From: Umbelopsis ramanniana AG
Lineage: Eukaryota > Mucoromycota > Umbelopsidomycetes > Umbelopsidales > Umbelopsidaceae
Reading direction: 5' to 3'
Length of the DNA stretch: 23,365 bases
Assembly (NCBI RefSeq): GCF_025399195.1
Contig: NW_026252198.1
Span: 1-23,365, forward strand
In this document: one piece after another, positions 9,908 through 19,589 of the stretch
Numbering within the stretch: position 1 is the stretch's first letter
How the letters are laid out: every line of letters starts with the position of its first letter
Notes under the pieces: generated by a model
Database searches by the model: none
What the model saw: the letters and a program-made list of their open reading frames with translations, nothing else
What the model was told of the DNA's origin: nothing
Made by a program: the position numbers and the translations under genes

Positions 9908-10713
9908 AGTATTGATTTTTATCGTTCACCATATCCATTTTTAATCAAAAAAGATCTCCCCTATTGAAAGTATCGCACCATCTCAGATTTTTCAAGGCTT
10001 ATATGTTATGGTCACAGTTTTATTGTGATGAAAAGCTACAGTCCGAGGTATGGTGGACATCTCCGTTGCTGGACTAGCAATTTGTACTCTATGTCACAGC
10101 CAGTCTCTGATATCAAAAGACGTTCAAAAGTCTTTCGGAAACAAGCGCTGCCTGACATCGATGCTAAAGATTTTAATAAACAGAACGACACATAGGACGA
10201 TAAGCGTTATCATTAGCTTTTCCTGGTAAGTCGTGTTGAGGTCGAAAAGACACAACAGAAGAAAAAGCTTAATCGCGGAAGGGTAAGGTACATTTTTCAA
10301 TCCTAGTGGGTGGACTTTCGTTCTTGATTTAATTCAATTGTCGGTAAGCACCCAACGCACTATTTTCTCCACCAAGACTATGTGTAGTAAATACTTTCAA
10401 ATTGAACGATTGATCTTCTTATATTTTATTTAAGTCAACAATCAATTTGATAATAATAACGGTATTGAATAAGAAATCATTTATGAATTGAACGAGGATA
10501 TTCTCTGTGCCCTGATGGAATTGATACATATAAGTGCAGGGGAGTTTTCTACAACACGAAGTAGTCCAAAGACAAGACTTTCAGCGTTGCTATCCTAAAT
10601 TTCGTGTTATTTCAACGATACATTTTTCAACTATGCGACCATGCGCAGAGGTAGAGAAACATAGGCGTGCAAGCCGGCCATTAAAAAATGCTTTGATCAT
10701 ATTGCTTGAAGCT
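9908..10713. other. AT-rich intergenic region
   Basis: No gene, RNA gene or element was recognised. The segment holds the 3' flank of the reductase on the minus strand. An open frame at 10534-10923 on the plus strand runs into the reductase on the opposite strand and is taken as an antisense shadow. Confidence 0.45.
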
Positions 10714-11805
10714 TCAAGCTTCCTGCGGACAGATGGAGTGAACGATCTTCGCACCGGCAATATCACCTCGGAGCATCGCGTCAATGCCACTCTGGACTTG
10801 CGCCAATCCCCCATCCCATTTGACAATTGCTGTTGGAAGGAGACGACCTTCGTTCAAGAGCTTGTAAGCGTGACCTTTATCAAAACTACACCACTGCGTT
10901 GCAAGCTGTCGATCTGTCGCTAACTGATTTGCAGTAGGCTTTTCGGTCATTAAAACGAACACGCTCGTTGGCCGGCCCAATGTTGAGTGCACCAAAGCAA
11001 ATGTGGTGCGAACATTTGGAAAGTGTTGCTCGATGGGTAGCAGTGTGTGTACATGACCACCTTTCTCCCCGAGTGCATGAGCGCAGGCAGCCGCCGACTC
11101 GGACGATGCGAAACAGTCGAGTGCATGGGCGAGGTGAGGATATAAGGTACGCACCTCAGTAGCAGTCTTTTCCGGATCGTTTCGTGGCAATACAACGTCT
11201 GCTCCTAGTTTCTGAAGCTTTTCGCGAGCGTTGCTTGAAGCAGTCGTAATAACATGATAGCCGGTATTTTTGAGAATCTGGATGGCAAAGTTACCACAAG
11301 CAGTATTTCCACCCCAGACGAGAACAGGCTTTGGGTCTTGAACAGGGTCAGAAGATCTTGGTTCCAAGGGGAGCCCGAGGCATGACGAAAGAGCATGAAC
11401 GGCTGTCATGAAACTCAAGCCTATGGTGGAAGCTTCATCAAGAGACATCTTGTCTGGTACTTGAATAACCTGATTAGCATCCGTAACAAGATACTCTGCA
11501 AAAGAGCCAATATCCGTGATGTTGCCGGGTACCCAACCACACACTCGAGATCCAACCGGGACCAATGTTGAGTGGCTTTTCACAACTGTGCCGGCAAAAT
11601 CGGTTCCTATGACATTCTCTTCATTGCGATAGGCAGCTGAAAGATCGGGGTCAAGGACATATGCATCAGGAGGATTTTGTGCTGCGTATGCGACCTTCAC
11701 TAGAATTTGATCGGCAGAAGGCTTAGGAACCGAACGTGTGGTATCCAGCGTTACCTTGTGTGATACCTTTCCAACAATAAGAGCTTGCATTGATGCTGGA
11801 GTCAT
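10714..11805 (-). CDS. Zinc-lacking medium-chain dehydrogenase/reductase, trans-enoyl-reductase-like
   Basis: A 363-residue intronless protein of the MDR superfamily, closest in pattern to the ToxD/LovC-type enoyl reductases of fungi. It is expected to be a cytosolic NADPH-dependent reductase of activated C=C bonds. The GroES-like N-terminal part includes NPPDAYVLD (45-53) and GTDFAGTVV (67-75), the latter diagnostic of this subgroup. The nucleotide-binding part has VLVWGGNTACGNFAIQILK (161-179), where the usual GGSxxVG loop is GGNTACG, and TTASSNAREKLQKLGAD just after it. The C-terminus contains the family AGAKIV segment. No catalytic- or structural-zinc Cys/His set is visible. ATG codons occur at residues 1 and 6; the first is used here, but the second is possible. 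It is transcribed divergently from the cupin gene, sharing a 307-bp promoter. No polyketide synthase that it could serve is in the window, so the substrate is unknown. Confidence 0.92.
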   Translation of the reverse strand: MTPASMQALIVGKVSHKVTLDTTRSVPKPSADQILVKVAYAAQNPPDAYVLDPDLSAAYRNEENVIGTDFAGTVVKSHSTLVPVGSRVCGWVPGNITDIGSFAEYLVTDANQVIQVPDKMSLDEASTIGLSFMTAVHALSSCLGLPLEPRSSDPVQDPKPVLVWGGNTACGNFAIQILKNTGYHVITTASSNAREKLQKLGADVVLPRNDPEKTATEVRTLYPHLAHALDCFASSESAAACAHALGEKGGHVHTLLPIEQHFPNVRTTFALVHSTLGRPTSVFVLMTEKPTANQLATDRQLATQWCSFDKGHAYKLLNEGRLLPTAIVKWDGGLAQVQSGIDAMLRGDIAGAKIVHSICPQEA

Positions 11806-11869
11806 GAGTCCAATGTTATGAATAGAGAATGTGAATTACATCGCAACTCTCACTGCCAGCCTCGTTGTC

Positions 11870-11876
11870 ATTTATA
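11870..11876 (-). promoter_or_regulatory. TATA box of the reductase gene
   Basis: ATTTATA on the plus strand reads TATAAAT on the minus strand, 65 bases before the reductase ATG. The spacing matches the TATA boxes of the other intact genes in this window. Confidence 0.6.
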
Positions 11877-11951
11877 AGTATCATCGCAATTGGTTGAATA
11901 AATAGCCATGTTATTGTTTGGTGTTTGTTCGCCTAATTTTTAAGACAGATT

Positions 11952-11969
11952 AAGTACCCGCGGGTACTT
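11952..11969. promoter_or_regulatory. Perfect 18-bp palindrome in the divergent promoter
   Basis: AAGTACCCGCGGGTACTT is identical to its own reverse complement. A second half-like copy, CGCGGGTA, follows at 11981-11988. The palindrome lies 75 bases from the reductase TATA box and 76 bases from the cupin TATA box. GC-rich CCCGCGGG stands out in an AT-rich intergenic region. It is a good candidate for a dimeric regulator site controlling both genes. Two CAATTGGTT copies (11887-11895 and 11991-11999) carry inverted CCAAT boxes nearby. Confidence 0.6.
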
Positions 11970-12045
11970 TTTGGCCCAGTCGCGGGTATTCAATTGGTTT
12001 CACCTTCGCCTACTTATCGAATGCTGACTGCGTTCCTGAATATTG

Positions 12046-12052
12046 TATAAAT
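12046..12052 (+). promoter_or_regulatory. TATA box of the cupin gene
   Basis: TATAAAT begins 67 bases before the cupin ATG at 12113, mirroring the TATA box of the divergent reductase gene. Confidence 0.6.
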
Positions 12053-12112
12053 GGGAGCTGTGACATATTCTCTTTGAAACGCCAAACAATATATCGTCCC
12101 TTATTTCCACCT

Positions 12113-12656
12113 ATGTCTTCATCTCAAGAGAACAGGTAGGCATCGATTCTAATTACCTATCTCTATTTTTAACGTCTGGCTTAAATAACATTATTCGTCT
12201 ACTTGCAGCGCTGCACAAGCACTGCCCGATGGTACAAAGATTGACCTTCTTTACTGCCATGTCCTCCCAAATGCCCCTACCTTCAAGTTAGCCACACTAA
12301 AAGTCACTTATCAGCCCGGCGCATTTACAGAGAGGCACAGACACGGAAATGCCTTTGTCAGTGCATCAGTTCTGTCGGGCCGAGTCCAATCACAAATCAA
12401 TGACGGTCCTGTAGAAGAGTTTGGAGAGGGTGACTCTTGGAGTGAAAACCCTGGCGATATCCATTCAATCAGCCGCAACGCTAGTCAGACTGAAGTTGCA
12501 TCTTTCATCGCTACTTTTGTGTGTCCTGTGGACCAAGAGGAATTCGTCATGTAAGTTGCCAATACTTCTTCACATAGAACATATGAACCATCATTTATAA
12601 CTAAATTACTTTTCAGTTTTGACTGTCCTGCTTGCAAGGTTGTCCAAAACGCATAG
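12113..12656 (+). CDS. Small single-domain cupin protein
   Basis: Exons 12113-12135, 12209-12550 and 12617-12656 give 134 residues; both introns have GT-AG borders and join in frame. The beta-barrel pattern is clear: PGAFTERHRHGNAFV with the HxH pair of cupin motif 1, then a short SGRVQSQINDG turn, then GDSWSENPGDIHSISRN with the Pro-Gly and His of cupin motif 2. The motif-1 glutamate is not at the usual place, as in a group of small bacterial cupins with similar SQ-DGGP and SRNAS segments, so two to three histidines probably bind the metal. The C-terminal tail contains DCPACK, a CxxC pair that could also bind metal. The reaction is unknown; such proteins can be dioxygenases, isomerases or binding proteins. 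Divergent pairing with the reductase suggests a shared metabolic role. The initiator ATG is fixed by the short first exon and is less certain than the core. Confidence 0.88.
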
Positions 12657-13198
12657 GTTAGCTCCAGGAAGGATTCAGACATGTAGTTTCGTCGAGCGCG
12701 TGCCAGTAAATGGAGACAATATGATCAGCTGCTGTGATGGGATTCCCTCAGGCTTACTATGTAGCTTAGATTAATTGCGTTTATTTTACTGGAATGATAG
12801 TATACCTCGTCGTTTACAAATTTTGTTGGCACACTGCCTTTGTCCATGTAACTCTGCGTTCAGAATGCAAAATAACTAAGCGATAAAAAGGCGTCTGCAG
12901 TTTAAACACCGTCATGTCTGTAAAGGAGTCGTGAGGGTGGAACGCAAAGATCGTTTGCTATTGCTAATACAAGGCGACATAATCCATCTAACAACCGAAG
13001 CCGTAAGTTTAAGTCGCCAGTCGATAGCGGCGACTGAATTTCATTTAAAGCATGGAGTTGGAAGTAATTTGTGGGATTGCAACCTTTTGCACACTAGCAT
13101 ATGTTAGTCGGTACAAAACATTTGCGCACGCCAGACATACCGTTATACAGATTTTGATTGAACATTTTCAAGAGAACGCAATTTGAACCGGCATATGC
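12657..13198. other. Downstream flank of the cupin gene
   Basis: No gene was found. A short inverted repeat, AGTCGCC (13012-13018) and GGCGACT (13029-13035), could form a 7-bp stem with a 10-base loop. Nothing else was recognised. Confidence 0.4.
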
Positions 13199-14044
13199 GT
13201 ATGAAGCACAATGAAGTTGATCCCACCGTCTTTGAGAGGAATACGAAAAACTCTAGAGGTGATGAACATGAACATAGCTAAAAAGACGAAGAAGCTGATA
13301 CTGATGGCGATGCAGAAAAAAGGATCTCTTGAATTGGAAGATCTGTTTCATTCTGCATGCGATGCATTAAATTACGACCATGTACAAGTCTTGTGTGCAT
13401 CAACTCAAGAATGCGGTATTGATACTCAGAATATTTACAAAAAAGCGTACAATGCAATGCGCGCTACAAGGGGCAGTTTACTGAATATCAAAAGACTTTA
13501 CAGCAAGTGTTTTCATATGTGAGAAGCATTTTATATCCCAATTTAAACAAGCGGTAGTCCAATGTATTTTCGCCTTTTTGAATTGACAAGGCAACATACA
13601 CATTGACGACGGTTTCGGGTAGTTTATATAAAGAAATAACAGGCCGAATGAAGGCAAAGTTGAACCGCAAGAGGTACGTTCTTGAAGCCGCAGAAAAAAT
13701 CGTATCCTTGGCATGGTACCATCATAATTGGTAAATGTTAGTTTCAGCGAAGACCGAATGGACCCTTGGAAACCTGCTTAGATGTCTGAGGAATGCACAA
13801 TTGAAGAACCGTATGTTACGGAGCCTTAACAATATACGGTGGGATTACCAATGGTTTATAGTGCCAATGGGGAAAAACTTATTTTACATAATAGGCAAGC
13901 TCGAAAAGGACATCAACGTAAATATGCAAGCGAACAAACTCATGCGATGTTTATATTTAGTCACTGGGTAGATGCGACCGAAAAGAAGTCTGTGTACTGC
14001 AGTTCAGAACGGTATGTGACACGTTTATTGGCACTATTATTCTA
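13199..14044 (+). pseudogene. Broken coding-like region, possible dead gene or transposon
   Basis: Several frames look protein-like but are interrupted. A charged frame (EVDPTVFERN..., stopped twice) leads into an open stretch ending at 13522 with CGIDTQNIYKKAYNAMRATR. Its NIYKKAYNAMR segment loosely recalls the DIYNAR region of MULE/FAR1-type transposases. From ATG 13792 another frame reads MSEECTIEEPYVTEP, has one in-frame TAA (13827-13829), and continues as VYSANGEKLILHNRQARKG to about 14010. No family can be assigned with confidence. A decayed gene or element is the simplest reading. Confidence 0.25.
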
Positions 14045-16914
14045 GTGTATATGTGGATTGACATGGCGATACTAGGCGCGAGATAACATTGCAAGCGTCC
14101 TCTAAAAGGCGAAACAGGGGTACTGATCATCAGCTTCGAGCGAAACTTGATTGAATTGGACTACATGTGAAATTTATGGATATTCTTCAGTCCGGAAGTT
14201 GTGATTGGTTAGATAACTGGTGGAATGCCTCCTGGAGCACACTGGAAGACTTAATACGAGGTTTTGGTATAGCTGATTCTAGGGAGCAGAGGTTGCATTT
14301 GCACAGTATATCAGGAGGCTGAGGTAAAGGAAGCGGTGTAGTTATATTGTGCTTCCAGCTACAAGGTAAGAAAATATATGCGAAGTTATAGGAATAAGTG
14401 CTGATAGTTGATGTTTGTATATATGTCGGAATGAAACTGAAGATCTTTGCAGTCAACCATTGGGAAAAATCTATAGAGCGTTGCTATGATGGATGAATGC
14501 AAGCTGCCGATGTCGATTATCGATACCGCTAATGATACCGCTAGCAAGGTCGTAGTATAATTAGTGCTGAAAGAAATGTCTGCACCTTTGAAAGGCAACC
14601 ATGGTTGATATCCGAAGTTGTGCAGAGAAAAAGAAAACGTCCTATGTGGAAGGTTTAGCACTAAACAATGGATGTACTGCCAAGCAGATGGCGGTTTCGT
14701 ATTCACCAGATAATAGAGAAGAGAGACTTTTTATTTACTTGAAATAACTTTAGCATTGATAACTGGAACAAAAGAAGAACTTGGATTATGCTAAAGTAGT
14801 TTTTACATTTTACGGTTGGATGATGGCAGTGTGAAACTACACGATCAATAAACATTTAAGGACGATTCAGTAAGAAGCTGATATACGGAATGATTGGATA
14901 ATTTGTTGGCATTTTTTAGACAGTAGGTACATGTCGGATTTTCCAGTGGTAGATGCTTTGCAAGCGTTTGAGTAGCTACACATCATACTCACATTATGAA
15001 CTGATCAGTTTCAAGTCAACATTTTACCGTTCATGCTTTAATTGTAGGGTCTGTATTGATCAAAAACGTCTAACGTTGTGGAGAGTGGTTGGAAACAATG
15101 ATAAACAGATGTCTATATAACTTTGCCTTGCTGTCGGCCACATGTGGATTCAATTCTGTAACAATTGTATTCCAATGGTGACTAGTCAGACAAATGATAA
15201 AGTAGCGAATTGTACGTGATATTATCAAATAAATGCACGAGTGAGCTGACACTATAGAACGAATATCTCAAATGCTGAGCTACTGTTGCTTTCCACCGAT
15301 GACACATTTTCAGGACTTCAAGCTGTGACATATGATTAATAGGGACTTAACTTGCTTATCACGCTCCAGGTCGTGGCACATGCAATTCAACATCTCCATA
15401 GCGTTTTAATCTATATTTTTGTCTCCAAAATGAATGTTACTTTCTTATCTTGGAAGTGGGATAAGCTGGTTTAGCCGCTAGCCTTGATATCAAAATTTTG
15501 AGGGATAGTCTGGTTTACCCGCTGGGCCGAAGACAGCATGCTTTCGTCCTTTCCATATAAAGGTCTTATATTACAGACAGTAATTCAGAATCTCATCACT
15601 ACACACTGAGATACGGTAGTATTTCCACTGATCAATTCAAAAAGAATACTTTTTTCTGATATGGTTACAAACCCACCAGCCGTTGCTAAACAAGGGAAGA
15701 AAATTTTCCATGTGCATTCGGAGGCATCATGTACTTGAGCTGTAAAGGTCTTCATATATGATGGACGGCAGTATCCCACGAAAAATTGTTTCCTATCAGG
15801 CTGCTGTCTCTTGTGAAATAAATGGTTTACCGATAAGCTAACGTGACATCTATTAAGGTTTTTAAAACGACAAAGTATCCTTTGCTGGATTTTCCAGCTT
15901 GCTATGCTGATCCGGTGGCAGCGGCTCATGAGCTCACACCCTGCATCCATGTATTGAGTTTCGTAGGCGCATTAATCGTCTATCATGCATACGGTTCTGT
16001 GTGGATGGCGAGCCCAGTTACCACTTTCGGAATCGAGCACCAGAATTTGGTATGCTATATACTTTTACCTAATGATCGCCTCAGATGATAATGATGCCTA
16101 TAAGTGATGGAAATTATTCTCACAATGTAGCAGGAATACTTTCAATATTCGAATGGGAGTGGCACCCAAACACTGGACTATACAATTTGAAGGTATTCTA
16201 TGTCATTGCTTCCCTAGCTTGAAAGTATTTATTTTGGACGCAAGTGGGAAATGTTTCGGTCTGTGCTTCAGCGACAAAGAGGTTTTCTCCTTATTAACGG
16301 CCATAAGCTCGTGAAGAAGCTACAAAGAGCAGATTACACAAGTTGCTTACCGCAATGCTGAAGAGTTTTCAAATATTGAAATTTTATCGTAGGATGAAAT
16401 AAGTTTTCTTTTTATTGCGTATGAGAAAGATTTTATAAACATGTCGGCATGGTAAATTGTCACTGTGTTGTAGAGTAGCTGGTGTAGCCCGAATTGAACA
16501 TCCTCTAACAGACTTGGAGATACCCATTTATTTCCCCGCCTGACCAAGGGATGTTGTTCTATAGTTCTTTATTTAATTTTCTTAGCCCGGTTTGTTCAGT
16601 CTCTCGCCCGATTCGTACTGCGATATGTATTCGACTGCCCGCTGTTTGCTCACTAAACGCTGCCGCGAATTACAGCTGACTTGTGGCATTTGGTGTATGA
16701 TCTTCACCCGAACGTTGGTAGTGGCGCCAGAGCATATCGACCATTTTTTATGACATACATGCCTAACCATTGAAGTGCCCTTCGAGATGTATTCTATAGA
16801 AACTACTGAACTTGCATCTGACCATCGGATGTTTGTGGGTGGCGGCGACAGCTTCCACTGGACATCTTCTGTCGACTGCACAAGTCGCCACGAGAGCTTG
16901 TTGTTGTATGCGTG
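14045..16914. other. Gene-poor region, no supported gene
   Basis: Only scattered open frames occur: 14176-14322 (+) with an aromatic-rich start (WLDNWWNASW), 15585-15950 (-), 15843-16088 (+) and 16582-16881 (-). None shows a domain, and none links to neighbours through plausible splice sites. No RNA gene or terminal repeats were seen. Old mobile-element debris is possible. Confidence 0.4.
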
Positions 16915-16921
16915 AAACGGA

Positions 16922-17325
16922 CGGATCGTAAGCGACTAACGTTAGTATAACATTGATCCGGTTGATCCGTTAGACAAAGCTATATTTGTGACGATCATTG
17001 GTGGATCGTTGGAATAGTGGATGCTACCATAAGTCAGGCGAGGGCTATTTACAGCCGGGAAATGTAAGCGGCCTTAAAAATTGCTACCGACGGAGATCAG
17101 TTTGTGTGGGACCTTATTACACACTCCAGTAGTGACGTGAAAACTTCCTTGCGATGTGAAATTCTGGGAGATCAGTAACAAGCTTTTGTAGCTTCTGTTA
17201 TAATTCTAGAATTGAGTTGTCCATGAGATTATTACATGATGTTAATATCATATATATGCTGGGGATCTGGATAAAACAATAAAGGTTCCGGCGAATGTAT
17301 TGGTCCGATTCGGGAGCCGGATCCG
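16922..17325. promoter_or_regulatory. Cluster of CGGATC/GATCCG elements upstream of the P450
   Basis: CGGATC at 16922-16927, GATCCG at 16955-16960 and 16964-16969, a related GGATCG at 17003-17008, and the self-complementary CGGATCCG at 17318-17325 all lie within about 530 bases of the P450 ATG. A perfect 12-bp palindrome, ACTAACGTTAGT, sits at 16935-16946. These could be binding sites; chance cannot be excluded for the individual hexamers. Confidence 0.3.
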
Positions 17326-17336
17326 AATCGGACCAA
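17300..17336. promoter_or_regulatory. 14-bp exact inverted repeat in the P450 promoter
   Basis: TTGGTCCGATTCGG (17300-17313) and CCGAATCGGACCAA (17323-17336) are perfect reverse complements separated by nine bases. The element contains several CGG/CCG triplets, the half-sites of Zn2Cys6 factors, and is followed by CCGACAGCGG (17345-17354), a CCG-N4-CGG pair. It lies 118-154 bases upstream of the P450 ATG and upstream of its TATA box, the expected place for an activator site. A hairpin is an alternative reading. Confidence 0.55.
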
Positions 17337-17384
17337 CCCTTAATCCGACAGCGGTCCCATAATTTCCACACGTAAATGCCGAGG

Positions 17385-17394
17385 TATATTTAAA
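17385..17394 (+). promoter_or_regulatory. TATA-like element of the P450 gene
   Basis: TATATTTAAA starts 69 bases before the P450 ATG, in line with the TATA positions of the other genes in this window. Confidence 0.5.
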
Positions 17395-17453
17395 AAGAAA
17401 CTACTATTTCTTCTCAACGTCAACATACCTGTCTCCCTTTACTGTCAGTTACG

Positions 17454-19589
17454 ATGATGTTATCTGAAAGTTCGCAGCAGCTGTTTGATATCACCAGCAA
17501 GAGGGCTATCGAGCTTTACAATCGTGTCTTGGGATCGCCGTCGAAGAAGCAGAACACAACGTATATTGTCGGTGCTGTCACAGCTTTTGTCTTATACAGA
17601 TTTTACACCGCCATCGCCCTTCCTCCTAAAGCATTGCGACGCCTGCCTTATGTTAACAACTTTAGAGTGATTTGGTCAACACTTCGAGGTGATACGCCAT
17701 GGGTTCAGTTCAAGAAGCTTTATGCCCCTGCTCTTGCGAAATCAAACGAATCCGGCATGTACGTGGTAAGCGGTCTCATCCAGGTTGAGACTGGTTTTGT
17801 ACCGCACTGTGGCTTAATTTTACTCTGACTCCCAATTTCAGCGCCGCGGTCGTGTAGGCTGGTGCGTTTATGTAGAGAATCCTGCCCTTATCAAGAAGGT
17901 GTTGCTCAAAGGAGGTAATGATAAACACTATTATGCTGTTCCTATTTGTTTGTATATCGCTAATCATTTTATGTTCTCATAGAGCTTTTTCCAAGAGCCG
18001 AGCATTCCTTTGGAGAAGGCGACACTTTACTTAATGGTATGATCCGTCACCCGTCCATCCTGACTGAACCAGGTGCAAAATGGAAAAAACATCGCAAGGT
18101 ATTGTGTTAACGCGAATATTCACTTCGGTTTTTCTCGTTTCTTATACATTTTGCGCAACGTAGGCATCCAGCCCAGCATTCCATCGCGCTATGCCCGTCA
18201 AAATCTTTGGTCATTTAGTACAGAACTTGTTTGTCGAGATTGAGAAGGATGTCAACGATGTTGAAATCTCTGGTTTGTTGGAACGATTTGGCTTCGATGC
18301 TATTACCTCAGCAGGATTTGGTACGTTCTATCAAAGTCAGTAAACCCTTTGGGTATACAGGTCAATAACTTTTGTTCAGAATACAATGCAAATGCCATTG
18401 GTGATAAAAACAGCGACTGGGTCAAGCTATATACGGACTTGAAGGATGGAGCTTTTCATCCTCTTTACTTCCTGATCCCTGCTTTTGACACCAAATACCG
18501 CCATTTCTTCCCCAGTCGTGTTCAACTTCATCAGGATCTGAAGCGCTTCATTGGTAAAATTGAGGATATCATAGTCGACAAGCGCGCCCAATTGGCCAAC
18601 AATCGATCCCAAGTGGATGAAGCTGAGAAGGATCTCTGTACTTTGATGTTGGAATCGGAAGCCGATGGTGAAGGTGGCTCCTTATCCAACGAAGAGTTAT
18701 TGGTAATTTTATCTCTTCGTAATTGAATGATCTTCATATTCCCTCAGCTGATTTTTTTAATTTTCACGTGTAGAATGATTTGATTGCTTTCATTCTTGCT
18801 GGTCACGACACCACTGCCAATGCGTTGAGTTCGGCATTCTATTACCTTGCAAAGGACAAGGTATGTGATTTACAAGAGTGCAGATTTTCAAATTATCTTT
18901 AATATTCAAACTTATAATCTAGGCGATCCAACAAAAACTTCGAGCTGAGGCTATTGAATACTTGGGTGATGAACCCCATGATGTTATTCCTACTGTTGAA
19001 CAGTCCAAAGCAATGCCTTATCTCAACATGGTCATTCGAGAGGTAAATGATTTTCATTGATAAACCTAATAGTCCCAAATCAAGTAACTAATCCTGCATT
19101 ACAGACCCTTCGTATTGCTGGCCCTGCTGTTTGGACTTCTCCCCGTACAATTTCTGAGGACACTGAACTTGGAGACTACGTTCTTCCCAAAGGAACGCAT
19201 GTTATTGTTGACATTATCGCTCTTCAGCATGACGCAGATTTATGGCCCGAGCCATACAAGTTTGATCCTGAACGCTTTTCAGCAGCGAACAAGTCTTCAA
19301 AGACAAGCAACTCGTGGTTACCTTTTGGTGGTGGTCAACATCAGTGCGCAGGCATGAACATGAGTTTGGCTGAACAGCGAGTGCTTCTCAGTATGATGGG
19401 TGGGTTCTTCGTCCGTTTTACCAGTAACGACATATCCATTTTATTAATCGCTTATTTTTTGCTTGTTTAGTACGCAAATATGAATGGGAACTTGCACCGG
19501 GATCATCGCATCAAAACGATATTGTCATGAGTGGTATGGATATCATTGGTCCCAAAAACCTTAATCTTACGTTTAAGAAAAGATATTAG
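17454..19589 (+). CDS. Cytochrome P450 monooxygenase (microsomal class, CYP509-like in appearance)
   Basis: Haem-thiolate monooxygenase expected in the endoplasmic reticulum membrane with NADPH-P450 reductase as partner. Nine exons: 17454-17765, 17842-17914, 17983-18098, 18164-18320, 18380-18702, 18774-18860, 18923-19042, 19105-19399 and 19471-19589. All eight introns have GT-AG borders, are 59-76 nt long and join in frame, giving 533 residues. An N-terminal anchor (about 38-55) precedes a Pro-rich LPPKALRRLPYVN hinge. WKKHRK (C-helix) is followed by the I-helix AGHDTTA (336-342), the ExxR pair Glu396/Arg399 in RETLR, FDPERF (449-454), and the haem loop FGGGQHQCAG (470-479) with ligand Cys477. 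All key residues are present, so the enzyme should be active. The CYP509 suggestion comes from general resemblance to Mucorales P450s, not from a comparison. The substrate is unknown. The promoter carries a striking inverted repeat. Two adjacent ATGs start the frame. Confidence 0.95.

Noticed and set aside
10534-10923. Open frame antisense to the reductase 3' end
   Set aside because: Overlaps a well-supported coding sequence on the other strand and shows no domain.
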